NCBI GenBank assembly: GCA_016193065.1 | Contig: JACPSX010000090.1 | Span: 1 to 38,193, forward strand | DNA length: 38,193 nt | Reading direction: 5' to 3' | Origin: Candidatus Tectimicrobiota bacterium | GTDB lineage: Bacteria; JACPSX01 | Part shown: one piece after another, positions 1 through 8,373 of the stretch | Layout: each line of letters starts with the position of its first letter | How positions within the stretch are numbered: position 1 is the stretch's first letter | Position numbers and translations under genes: made by a program | The notes under the pieces: model-generated | Database searches by the model: none | What the model saw: only the letters and a program-made list of their open reading frames with translations | What the model was told of the DNA's origin: nothing

Positions 1-400
1 TTCCCTTCCTGCTGAGCCTGTCTCTCCCCCGGGGGAACTCCCTTCCCGCGCTCCATCAGAGGAGACCCCTCTTCTTCCCCTTCCCCATCGGAGGGTAAGG
101 GAGGGAGTGAACAAGCCATTTTCAGAGCAGGGAAGAGCGGATGCCAGGCATTTTCGGACCCCCGTTGCCGGGCTGTCAAGGAGTAAATCGGACCCGGAAG
201 GGGAAGCCTTGGACTTCATGAAGGTCCTTGGGCACAGCAAAGACCCAGCGGGGAAGAAGGAGATATCAGACACCTGGCGGTGTGGGAGGGGTTCCGGATT
301 GATAGGGTGGATGATGACAAGCGTGGTTTATGATGGAGTGAATCGGTTTTCGAACCTGGTAAACGGACTGGTGGGGTCAGCGAGCCTTAGGCAGCCATAA

Positions 401-550
401 GTGAATTATGCCGTCCGTGACGGCAGCGTTTCACGGCCGTGGAGCAACTGCAAGATGCCTTGACAACTCCTTGGAACCGCAGGACAATCTTGGTTGTTAA
501 GGGAATTTTCGGCAACCGGGCTATCCCGACCAGCATACTCAATAGTTGGC
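401..550 (+). repeat. Dispersed ~145 bp repeat A, copy 1 (hairpin plus promoter-like core)
   Basis: Matches 3583-3730 by eye: ATTATGCCGTCCGTGACGGCAG[C/T]GTTTCACGGCCGT...TTGACAACTCCTTGGAAC[C/G]GCAGG...TAAGGGAATTTTCGG. Confidence 0.85.
460..488 (+). promoter_or_regulatory. Putative sigma70-like promoter in repeat A copy 1
   Basis: TTGACA (460-465), 17 nt spacer, GACAAT (483-488); same spacing conserved in copy 2. Confidence 0.5.
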
Positions 551-576
551 CCGGAAGGCAAGAGGAGAAGCCGCAT

Positions 577-807
577 ATGGGAACGAAGTTCGACGAGGTA
601 ACTACCGCTGCGATGGAGCTAAATATTGAAGAGCGAGCGGAGTTGGCCGGCAGGCTCCTGCTCAGCCTGGATGAGCCATCGGAGTCGGAGGTGGAGCGGC
701 TCTGGATCGAGGAGGCTGAGCGCCGCCTGAAGGAGTTCCGCGAGGGCAAAGTCCGAGGCATACCCGCTGACGAGGTATTCCGCCGCGCCATGGATGACAT
801 ATCGTGA
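577..807 (+). CDS. Putative addiction-module antitoxin (small acidic, PF09720-like)
   Basis: MGTKFDEVTTAAMELNIEERAELAGRLLLSLDEPSESEVERLWIEEAERRLKEFREGKVRGIPADEVFRRAMDDIS; RBS-like agaggag upstream; overlaps downstream ParE-like ORF by 4 nt. Confidence 0.8.
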   Translation: MGTKFDEVTTAAMELNIEERAELAGRLLLSLDEPSESEVERLWIEEAERRLKEFREGKVRGIPADEVFRRAMDDIS

Positions 808-1130
808 ACTCCGAATTCCTGCCGGAAGCTGAGGAGGAGTTCCGGGAGGCGGCCCGGTACTACGAGAACGAGGCACCGGGGGTCGGCGTGGCTTTTGTCG
901 CCGAGGTTCGGAGGGCAATCACCTCGATTATCGAGAACCCGTATGCTGCCCCAGCGGTGGGTAGCGGCATCCGCAGGAAGGTGCTGAGCCATTTCCCTTA
1001 CAACGTTCTTTACGCCGTCGAGCCGGAGTTGATTGTGATCGTAGCGCTGGCCCACCAAAGAAGGCGGCCTAGGTACTGGCAAACGAGGATCAGACAACTC
1101 AGGGAACGGAGAAGCCGAACAACGGACTGA
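804..1130 (+). CDS. RelE/ParE-type plasmid stabilization toxin
   Basis: FLPEAEEEFREAARYYENEAPGVGVAFVAEVRRAI...NPYAAPAVGSGIRRKVLSHFPYNVLYAVEPELIVIVALAHQRRRPRYW is typical of ParE-like toxins; GTG start. Confidence 0.85.
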   Translation: MNSEFLPEAEEEFREAARYYENEAPGVGVAFVAEVRRAITSIIENPYAAPAVGSGIRRKVLSHFPYNVLYAVEPELIVIVALAHQRRRPRYWQTRIRQLRERRSRTTD

Positions 1131-1256
1131 ACAGCGGACTGGCCTCCAGCGCTGCGCGCGGCCGGGGGCTGCATCGCCGCGTCACCTGCGGGCCTTGCCA
1201 TCACTTGGCAGCTCAAATTTTTTGGGGTGAAGGTTAACTGTTCCGGAGGATGGACG

Positions 1257-1853
1257 ATGCCGGGAAGACAACCACGCAATCCGCGTCCGGTAAGGGCATA
1301 TGAGCTGAAGGTTACTCTGCGGGGGGTTCGACCACCGGTCTGGCGGCGCGTTAAGGTCCGGAGCGATATCACGCTGGAGGATTTCCACCGAGTTCTGCAA
1401 GTAGTGATGGGCTGGACCGACAACCACATGCACGCATTCCGAGCAGTTGGCAGAAAGGCGAAGACCCGCGCTGGCCAGGCGACAGTGGAGCGGCCTGAGG
1501 AACGCCAGACGCGGCTGGACGATTTCCTTCGGAAGCCCAAGGATCGCATGGTGTACGAGTACGACTTCGGTGACGGATGGGAGCACGAGATCTTGCTAGA
1601 GAGGGTCGCTGATCATCCGGCGGGAGCCCGCTATCCGTGGGTGCTCGGTGGAGCGAGAGCGTGCCCTCCGGAGGACGTCGGCGGCGTGGGGGGCTACGCC
1701 CGCTTCCTGGAGGCGATGCGGGAGCCGCGACATCCTGAACACGTGGAGATGATGGAGTGGCACGGCGGGCCCTTCGATCCCGCTGCATTCGACGCCCAGG
1801 CGTTGAACCGTGCATTCCACGGTGGATGGGCACCGGCGCAGCAGGACGGCTAA
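1257..1853 (+). CDS. Plasmid pRiA4b ORF-3 family protein
   Basis: AYELKVTLRGVRPPVWRRVKVRSDITLEDFHRVLQVVMGWTDNHMHAF...YEYDFGDGWEHEILLE is typical of the family. Confidence 0.85.
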   Translation: MPGRQPRNPRPVRAYELKVTLRGVRPPVWRRVKVRSDITLEDFHRVLQVVMGWTDNHMHAFRAVGRKAKTRAGQATVERPEERQTRLDDFLRKPKDRMVYEYDFGDGWEHEILLERVADHPAGARYPWVLGGARACPPEDVGGVGGYARFLEAMREPRHPEHVEMMEWHGGPFDPAAFDAQALNRAFHGGWAPAQQDG

Positions 1854-1973
1854 CGGTCTCTTCGTCCGCTGGCCCGTGAACAGGCAGCACGGGTCGGGAG
1901 CCGGTCATGGCTTCACAGTTTGTTGTGAGGCGACGTGTTCAACCGAAGAGGCCGCTTCACCATGGGAGTCCAT

Positions 1974-2297
1974 ATGAAGATCGATATCGATAACCTCACT
2001 GAAGCAGAACTCATCGACCTGAACAACAGGATTGTTGAGCGGCTGAGGTTCCTACATCAGATGCGCGCCCACGCAAAGATGCTAGAATTCAAGATCGGTG
2101 ACCGTGTTTCATTTGAACCAGAAGGCCGTTCCGTCGTGGTTGGCATGCTCACTCGCTATAACAGGAAGACGGTTACAGTTATCACCGACGGCGGCGAGCG
2201 TTGGAACGTTGCACCGAGCCTGTTGCGCCGGCCGGAGGACTCGGGGCGCTCCGAAGATCACGCGCCAAACGTGATTCGCCTGCGCAAGAAGTATTGA
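1974..2297 (+). CDS. Hypothetical small protein with probable SH3-like core
   Basis: Internal ATG MKIDIDNLTEAELIDLNNRIVERLRFLHQMRAHAKMLEFKIGDRVSFEPEGRSVVVGMLTRYNRKTVTVITDGG. Confidence 0.65.
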   Translation: MKIDIDNLTEAELIDLNNRIVERLRFLHQMRAHAKMLEFKIGDRVSFEPEGRSVVVGMLTRYNRKTVTVITDGGERWNVAPSLLRRPEDSGRSEDHAPNVIRLRKKY

Positions 2298-2340
2298 GGC
2301 GATGGTGGAATCATGTGAGGTGGGAGAACCATAGAATTCT

Positions 2341-2640
2341 TTGGGCGTTGAACTACAGGAAGCTCGGGCTCGACACGTCACGGTCACTGAGGAAGCAGTA
2401 AGCGTTGATCTCGTAGATGGTCGGACCATCATTGTGCCCCAAGTCTGGTATCCTCGTCTGTGGCATGGCACACCTGAGGAGCGCAACCATGTGGAGATCT
2501 TCGGGGACGGGGCGTCTCTTTTCTGGCCGGATCTGGACGAGGATCTGACTGTGGCCGGCCTTCTGGCCGGTCGCCGCTCCGGAGAGAGTCCTCAATCCCT
2601 GAAGAAATGGTTGGAGGCGCGCCCGGCCGAGGGGGAATAA
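2341..2640 (+). CDS. DUF2442 domain protein
   Basis: ARHVTVTEEAVSVDLVDGRTIIVPQVWYPRLWHGTPEERNHVEIFGDGASLFWPDLDEDLTVAGLLAGR. Confidence 0.75.
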   Translation: MGVELQEARARHVTVTEEAVSVDLVDGRTIIVPQVWYPRLWHGTPEERNHVEIFGDGASLFWPDLDEDLTVAGLLAGRRSGESPQSLKKWLEARPAEGE

Positions 2641-2716
2641 GCCTCGGTGACAAGGCGGAAGCAGCGGTGGGGCCGTGCTCGGTGGACTCCACGTCGACGA
2701 AGGCCTCAGCAGCGTG

Positions 2717-2899
2717 TTAGCCATGACTCTCCAGCATCTTGATAATGTGCTTGGCCAGGGAATCCTTGATCTCAGTGTGGCGGGGAATCGGTTGGACTAC
2801 TTTCGTGGAGGGATTCTAATACCAGTCGTGCTTCGCACCGTGCCGGATCAGAACACATCCCACTTCGGTTAAGCGTCGAATTAGCTCCCGGCGCTTCAT
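2717..2899 (-). pseudogene. hicA: HicA-type toxin with in-frame amber codon
   Basis: Minus-strand translation MKRRELIRRLTEVGCVLIRHGAKHDWY*NPSTKVVQPIPRHTEIKDSLAKHIIKMLESHG*; TAG at 2818-2816; start overlaps hicB stop. Confidence 0.85.
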
Positions 2900-3084
2900 C
2901 CTAATTCTAGCTCGGTAACCCGGCGGACATTTGGGATCACCCCGGAAGTCAAGTCATTGTACAGATCCCTCAAGTGTTCTTGCAGGTCCTCGAGACTCAC
3001 TCCCTGGGTCCAGTAGTCTGGAAACTCCTCTAGGTAGCCAAGCCACGTATCGTCTTCTTGCCAATGAACATAACGGACAGTCAT
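2896..3084 (-). CDS. hicB: HicB-type antitoxin
   Basis: MTVRYVHWQEDDTWLGYLEEFPDYWTQGVSLEDLQEHLRDLYNDLTSGVIPNVRRVTELELG; ATGA overlap with hicA. Confidence 0.8.
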   Translation of the reverse strand: MTVRYVHWQEDDTWLGYLEEFPDYWTQGVSLEDLQEHLRDLYNDLTSGVIPNVRRVTELELG

Positions 3085-3169
3085 GGGTTCGCGTTCCTTT
3101 TCTGAGACAATATTATGCCACCACTTCGGTCGGCCTACAAGACGTTATCATGGACCGTGTACCAGCATT

Positions 3170-3552
3170 CCGCCTCGCTGTGGGTCTTGATGGAGCCCAG
3201 GGACGAGGCCATGATCTGGATGCGCGCCGTCTTTACGAGAGGAAAGCCCGTCTCCGAGCGTCTCACATGTCCAGCAAGGCCCGGACTTCCCGGTGGAATC
3301 GCTCCAGTTGCTGCGTGGGGTCCAGGGAAGCAAACATGATGACGGTGCACTTAAAAGCGGCCACAGTCTTCTTGAACCCGATCCAGCGATTGATGACCTT
3401 CGCCACTTCCTTCGCAGGGCCGTAACGACCGCTTGCCTTCAGGGATTCGAGGGCTGGATTTCCCCGGACCTGGAAGAAGCTCTCTCGCACTCTCGTGTTG
3501 TAGAAGCTATGGGCCTCCCGCAGCGCGTTGTCCGGGTCATCGGGATTGAAAC
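3170..3552 (-). pseudogene. Chimeric relic: C-terminal LLM oxidoreductase fragment plus internal class II aldolase fragment
   Basis: 3262-3552 parallels 5113-5400 (VRESFFQV...LLDM*); 3170-3240 parallels 4489-4560 (LVKTARIQIMASSLGSIKTHSEAE). Confidence 0.85.
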
Positions 3553-3582
3553 CTGAAGACGGACTGACGGGGTTGTCGTAAA

Positions 3583-3730
3583 TGGATTATGCCGTCCGTG
3601 ACGGCAGTGTTTCACGGCCGTAGGGGAGTTGTAAGATGTCTTGACAACTCCTTGGAACGGCAGGAAAATCTTAGGTGCTAAGGGAATTTTCGGGGACCGT
3701 GCTATGTTGAACCGTGTACTCAATATCTCG
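3583..3730 (+). repeat. Dispersed repeat A, copy 2
   Basis: See copy 1 at 401-550. Confidence 0.85.
3641..3669 (+). promoter_or_regulatory. Putative sigma70-like promoter in repeat A copy 2
   Basis: TTGACA (3641-3646), 17 nt spacer, GAAAAT (3664-3669). Confidence 0.5.
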
Positions 3731-3762
3731 ACAGGAGTTGGTAGTCGAGCGTGGGGAGACTG

Positions 3763-4128
3763 ATGAGGCTGAGCGTCAAGAGTCTGACGACTGGCTTGCA
3801 CTTCCACGGAGAGGTGCAAGGCAAGCGCCAGCATTACTACGTCCTGTCCAGCGCGCGGCAGTACTTCGTCATGTCCGTCTCCATCAGTAAGCGGGATGCA
3901 GGGAACTTCAACCTTGTCGGCAGATCCGCCGTACACCAGCTCTACCGTCGGCTTCGTGGTCAGCAGGGGCTGACAGCAAAGGTCGTCTTCACTCGTTCAA
4001 GAAACCGGCGCCTTGTGCCCTCGCATCTGGCGGCGCTGAACATGCTCTACGTCTTGGTTGCCACGGGCCGGGCGAGCATCGATGGGCGTCATAGGTCGCG
4101 AGAGCTCTTCTTCAACGTGAAGGCGTAG
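3763..4128 (+). CDS. Hypothetical protein
   Basis: MRLSVKSLTTGLHFHGEVQGKRQHYYVLSSARQYFVMSVSISKRDAGNFNLVGRSAVHQLYRRL...; start could be 3751; family not recognised. Confidence 0.6.
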   Translation: MRLSVKSLTTGLHFHGEVQGKRQHYYVLSSARQYFVMSVSISKRDAGNFNLVGRSAVHQLYRRLRGQQGLTAKVVFTRSRNRRLVPSHLAALNMLYVLVATGRASIDGRHRSRELFFNVKA

Positions 4129-4358
4129 GTAGCAGTGGAGAGCCAGATAACATGCGCATTCGGCCGCCGGTCTCGCGTGTCACCGCCCTTGCACGGCGAC
4201 GGCCGCTCCACAGGGCCCGGGGCTGATGCGCAGCGTTGGCCCCAGTCACAGAAATCGATAGGACGGTCCATGAGGCTGCTCGAACGGCGCAAGGTCATCT
4301 GGTGGAGTTTCCTCGGGGGATGTTCAGTACCCCATCGGTGCCATCCATCAGAAACTTG

Positions 4359-4380
4359 CAGGCGGGCAAAAACCCGCCTG
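4359..4380 (-). terminator. Hairpin downstream of the aldolase gene; possible terminator
   Basis: Perfect 8-bp stem CAGGCGGG-CAAAAA-CCCGCCTG; no strong U-tract. Confidence 0.4.
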
Positions 4381-4401
4381 AGTACCACCCCCCGACGTGC
4401 C

Positions 4402-5079
4402 TTAGCCCAAAGTCTCTGAGATGTAGTAATCCAGGAAGCGGCGGCGGCCGCGCTCACCCGACTCCACGTCCACGACGGCTTTTGCCTCGGCCTCGCTGTG
4501 GGTCTTGAGCGTACCCAGAGCCGAGGCCATGATCTGGATGCGCGCGGTCTTTACGAGGGTGATGCCCAGCCGCAGAAGTTCGTCCAGGTCGTCGGCCACG
4601 ACCGTGGCGCCGTGGCCGCGCAGGAGGACGGCATTGCGGTCTCCGAGCGTGCGGGCCAGTTGGTCTCCCAGAGCTTCTGACCTGATCAGCGCGGAAGAAT
4701 CGAAGATGGGGGTTCCCCGGTAGAAAAAGGCGCCGCAATTGGCCACGACCTTGACCCCCTGTCCGACCACGCTCAGGGCGATGAGCTCGTCGGGATGGTA
4801 GTGAAGAATGCACTTTACGTCCGGCCTGGCTTTGTAAATGGAGGTGTGCATGGGGACCTCCCCGTTGGGCTCGCCGGACCCTTCCAGCTTTTCCCCCTTC
4901 ATACTCAGGATGATGAAATCCCGCATGGAGACTTTGCCGGGGGGCATCTTCGGAGTGCTCAGGATCCGATCTTCGGAGATGCGCGTGGTGACGTGACCGA
5001 ACCCGTCCAGCAGCCCCTGGCGATCGAGGATCTTGCAGACCAGGAGAATTTTTTCCTTGAGGGATTGAAGATTTTCCAC
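4402..5079 (-). CDS. Class II aldolase/adducin family protein
   Basis: GFGHVTTRISEDRILSTPK...EVPMHTSIYKARPDVKCILHYHP...AVLLRGHGATVVADDLDE; GTG start at 5079 has upstream ggaggc, alternative start 5121. Confidence 0.9.
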   Translation of the reverse strand: MENLQSLKEKILLVCKILDRQGLLDGFGHVTTRISEDRILSTPKMPPGKVSMRDFIILSMKGEKLEGSGEPNGEVPMHTSIYKARPDVKCILHYHPDELIALSVVGQGVKVVANCGAFFYRGTPIFDSSALIRSEALGDQLARTLGDRNAVLLRGHGATVVADDLDELLRLGITLVKTARIQIMASALGTLKTHSEAEAKAVVDVESGERGRRRFLDYYISETLG

Positions 5080-5117
5080 TTTCTTGCCTCCGTAAGATAT
5101 GCCCGGCGCCGACCCTC

Positions 5118-6143
5118 TCACATGTCCAGCAAAGGCCGGACTTCCTTGTGGAATCGCTCCAGTTGCTGCACCGGGTCCAGAGAAGCGAACATGATGACGA
5201 TGCGCTTCAGTGCGGGCACGGTCTTCTTGAACCCGAGCCAGCGATTGATCACCTTCGCTACTTCCTCCGCAGGGCCGTAACAGCCGCTGGCCCTCAAGGC
5301 TTCAAGGGCTGGATTTCCCTGCACCTGGAAAAAGCTCTCGCGCACCCTCGTGTTGTAAAAGCTGTAGGCCTCCCGCAGGGCCTTGTCCGGATCTTTGTCA
5401 ATGTTGAACTGGGTGTAACTGGTCACCGTCAGGTCAAAATCCTCGTCGTTCAGGGAACGTCCCTCCTGGCTCGCTGCTTCCTTGATGAGCGCCATTCCTT
5501 CCCGGCAGGCGTCCAGGTCGGGTCTCCCTCCGGGTATCCAACCATTGGCGAAACGGGCCGCCCGCCGGATCCCCCGGTGGTTCCATCCCGCCTTGCGGTT
5601 GACTCCCGGAGCGCCCCGCTGGATGTTCGTGTAGAGACCGCCCATCAGGATCGGGGGGTAGGGCTTGTGGAGAGGCTTCGGAACCACGATCGCTTCGTGC
5701 AAGCGATAATATTTCCCCTCATACGTCACGTCTTCTTCCGTCCATAGGCGGGTCATGATCTCCAGCGCCTCATCCATCCGCTTGCCCCTCTCCGGGAACG
5801 ATAATCCCATATGGTCGAATGCCTTGGGAATCCACCCCGTACCGACGCCAAACAGAAACCTCCCCCGGGAGAGGTGATCCAGGGTCACAACCCGCCGGGC
5901 CAGATCGATGGGCTGGTACAAGGGGACCTGAAGGACATTCGTCCCCAGCTTGATCTTCTTGGTCTTGGCGGCAGCCGCGCACAGCGTGTCCAGCGTGTCG
6001 AAGGCGGCCACGTCCCTGGCGACGGAGTGGGGCATCCAGAACGATTCGTAGCCGAGCGTCTCCACTTGTTCGGCGACTTCCACGCGCACGGAGACCGGAA
6101 TTTCGTGAATACTCGCCGGCACGGCAAATCCGAACTCCACCAT
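5118..6143 (-). CDS. LLM class F420/FMN-dependent oxidoreductase
   Basis: MVEFGFAVPASIHEIPVSVRVEVAEQVETLGYESFWMPHSVAR...LSRGRFLFGVGTGWIPKAFDHMGLSFPERGKRMDEALEIMTRLW. Confidence 0.9.
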   Translation of the reverse strand: MVEFGFAVPASIHEIPVSVRVEVAEQVETLGYESFWMPHSVARDVAAFDTLDTLCAAAAKTKKIKLGTNVLQVPLYQPIDLARRVVTLDHLSRGRFLFGVGTGWIPKAFDHMGLSFPERGKRMDEALEIMTRLWTEEDVTYEGKYYRLHEAIVVPKPLHKPYPPILMGGLYTNIQRGAPGVNRKAGWNHRGIRRAARFANGWIPGGRPDLDACREGMALIKEAASQEGRSLNDEDFDLTVTSYTQFNIDKDPDKALREAYSFYNTRVRESFFQVQGNPALEALRASGCYGPAEEVAKVINRWLGFKKTVPALKRIVIMFASLDPVQQLERFHKEVRPLLDM

Positions 6144-6160
6144 GGCAGCCTCTCCTCTTC

Positions 6161-7297
6161 CTACTTGCGGGTTAACAAGCGGCCGATCTCTTCTTCCCAG
6201 GCTTGCACTTCCGGCGTGGACTTGTAGCGCAAGCGTTCCTGAGTCCACAGCCAGGGGCGAATCCTTTGCCACTCCGGTCCCAAATCGAAAGAGGATTTGG
6301 CCGGGTAATAGAAATTCGGGTTGCTGGCAACCTCCTGCCAGATTTTCAAACTATCGGGTCCTGCCAGGAAGGCGGCCAGCAACTTGGCAGCGTTGGGATG
6401 ACGGGCATTGGTCCGCACCGCGACGATGTGCTGGCTCACGTAAGCGGCATCCAGCGGCCTGAAGCCTACGGCGAGGCCTCGGGACTTGACCTGATGGGCA
6501 AAGGTTTCGGTGATCAATGCCACCAGGGGGTATTCACCCATGGTAAAGCGATTGATTGCGGTGGGCCACGTGGTGACCGCCGCCCCGTTCTTCAAGATGG
6601 CCTCCACCAACGCGAGGCTTGGCTGCCGGCCCATGGACAGGAGCTGGGTCATCCATGTCGAGGTGTAAGGGGGAATGAGCACTTTCCCCCGCCACTTCGG
6701 ATTGGCCAGGTCCTTCAGGCTCCCGGGTACCTCTTCGGGGCGAACCGCCTTGGAATTGTACAGGAGACCGACAAACGACGTGTTGACCACCAGGCCAGAG
6801 CCGCCAAAGGCAACAATCTCCGGGGGCGTTCCTGGAGTTAGCAAGGATCCCCACTCCACGCGCTCAATGGCGCCTGCCTCGGCGAGTTCCAATATGTGGG
6901 ACTCCCCGCCGGTCATGAGATCGAAGCTCGGGGGGGTTCCGGCCTTGTGCTCCGTGAGGGCCTGCACCTGGATCGCCGGGTAGTTCGTCGTGGGAGAATA
7001 ATTGATCCGCAAATCAAAACCGTACTTTTTCCGAATCGCCTCTTGAACCGCCGCCACCCCTCGGGGGGTCAGCGAGGCCTGCAGCGTGGCATCCACGACC
7101 CCCTCGCGCTTGGCTCCCTCCACGATTCGGGCCAGCGCGTCTGCGGCCGGCGCTCCTCCCGACGATGCGGCCGCTACCCTCTCTGCTTTTTGCGCCATCC
7201 CCTCCAGCGGATGCACCAAGACTCCAGCCCCCAGGATCCATACGACCATGAGGAACAGCACGCTCAGTCGCCACCCGGGCCAAATTCTCCAGACCAT
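6161..7297 (-). CDS. Extracellular solute-binding protein (ABC transporter)
   Basis: N-terminal signal-like WRIWPGWRLSVLFLMVVWILGAG; AVQEAIRKKYGFDLRINYSPTTNYP...LANPKWRGKVLIPPYTSTWMTQLLS...NARHPNAAKLLAAFLAGPDSLKIWQE. Confidence 0.85.
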   Translation of the reverse strand: MVWRIWPGWRLSVLFLMVVWILGAGVLVHPLEGMAQKAERVAAASSGGAPAADALARIVEGAKREGVVDATLQASLTPRGVAAVQEAIRKKYGFDLRINYSPTTNYPAIQVQALTEHKAGTPPSFDLMTGGESHILELAEAGAIERVEWGSLLTPGTPPEIVAFGGSGLVVNTSFVGLLYNSKAVRPEEVPGSLKDLANPKWRGKVLIPPYTSTWMTQLLSMGRQPSLALVEAILKNGAAVTTWPTAINRFTMGEYPLVALITETFAHQVKSRGLAVGFRPLDAAYVSQHIVAVRTNARHPNAAKLLAAFLAGPDSLKIWQEVASNPNFYYPAKSSFDLGPEWQRIRPWLWTQERLRYKSTPEVQAWEEEIGRLLTRK

Positions 7298-7519
7298 GGG
7301 TTCCTCCCTTCTCAAGACTCCGCAGGGAAAACAACATGCCTACTCTGGCACCAGTGCCGTTTGGTCTAGCAGCAAGCACCGCAGCCTATTGCTGTCTTGC
7401 CCTAACTGATAAACATGAGGTTTTGGTACTTGATCTTCTAACATTGCCCGGCGGAGCTGTCAAGGAGGCCGAGTAATCTCTCCCGGTTGGGAAAGGTGCG
7501 GTCCTTACGCAGTAAAAGC

Positions 7520-8320
7520 TCAAAGGACGAACCGGAGCGTTCCTCCATCAACGATGACATAGCTCCCGGTCAGCGCTCCGGCCCTTTCCGAGGCCAGAAA
7601 AACCACGACGTTGGCCACTTCCTCCGGTTCAGGGAGTCTGCCGATCAGCGTGTTCTCCCGCGCGTAACGCGTCAGTGCCTCCTCAACGGAACTCATACCG
7701 TAACCTCGCGCAATCCGTTCTCCCACGCTCCCGGGTGCCAGGATCCGGTGCGGAGTCATGAAGATCCCCGGGCAGACTGCGTTGACACGGACCCGATAGG
7801 GGGCCATTTCAATGGCGAGTCCCAGGGTGTAGTTGTTCAGCGCTGCCTTAGCCGCTCCCAGGGGAGAAATCTCCCGGGGTCTCTTGGCAGCAACGGAGGA
7901 AAGATTGATGATCGCCCCCGAACGCTGCTCCTTCATGAGACCGGAAACTTCCTGGCAACACCATCTCGCACTGTGCAGGTACTGCCGGAGGTGATCCTCC
8001 CAGCCCTCGTCCGTGCGAGCTCCCTCTCCGCGCACGGCTTCACCCGCGTTGTTGACGAGCACATCAATCCGGCCGAACCGTTCCTTGACGGACGAGATGA
8101 ATGCTTTCAACTGAGCGGGGATGGATACATCGGCCTGGAGGGCCAGCACTTCGGCGCCAAGGCTCTCAATCTCGTCTTTTACGGCTTTCAAGCGCTCCAC
8201 GTTGCGGGCGCAGATGGCCACCTTTGCCCCCTCCTTGGCAAAGAGGCAAGCGCAGGCTTTGCCCACCCCGCGGGTTCCTCCCGTCACGACCGCCACCTTG
8301 TTTGAAAGGCCAAGGTCCAC
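7520..8320 (-). CDS. SDR family NAD(P)-dependent oxidoreductase
   Basis: MDLGLSNKVAVVTGGTRGVGKACACLFAKEGA...LVNNAG...YIVDGGT; Rossmann TGGTRGVGKA and NNAG motifs; catalytic YxxxK replaced by ...LGAAKAALNN. Confidence 0.9.
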   Translation of the reverse strand: MDLGLSNKVAVVTGGTRGVGKACACLFAKEGAKVAICARNVERLKAVKDEIESLGAEVLALQADVSIPAQLKAFISSVKERFGRIDVLVNNAGEAVRGEGARTDEGWEDHLRQYLHSARWCCQEVSGLMKEQRSGAIINLSSVAAKRPREISPLGAAKAALNNYTLGLAIEMAPYRVRVNAVCPGIFMTPHRILAPGSVGERIARGYGMSSVEEALTRYARENTLIGRLPEPEEVANVVVFLASERAGALTGSYVIVDGGTLRFVL

Positions 8321-8373
8321 TCATCCCCTCCGTAGGGCGATTGCCAGATCCTTCCAACTCCCCGATGGACTTT

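Noticed and set aside
107-400. 97-aa ORF at the left edge
   Set aside because: No recognisable family, no clear RBS, sits in apparently noncoding DNA upstream of repeat A.
387-1097. 236-aa minus-strand ORF sharing peptides with minus ORF 3439-3936
   Set aside because: The shared peptides come only from translating repeat A in antisense; it covers the ParE-type TA genes.
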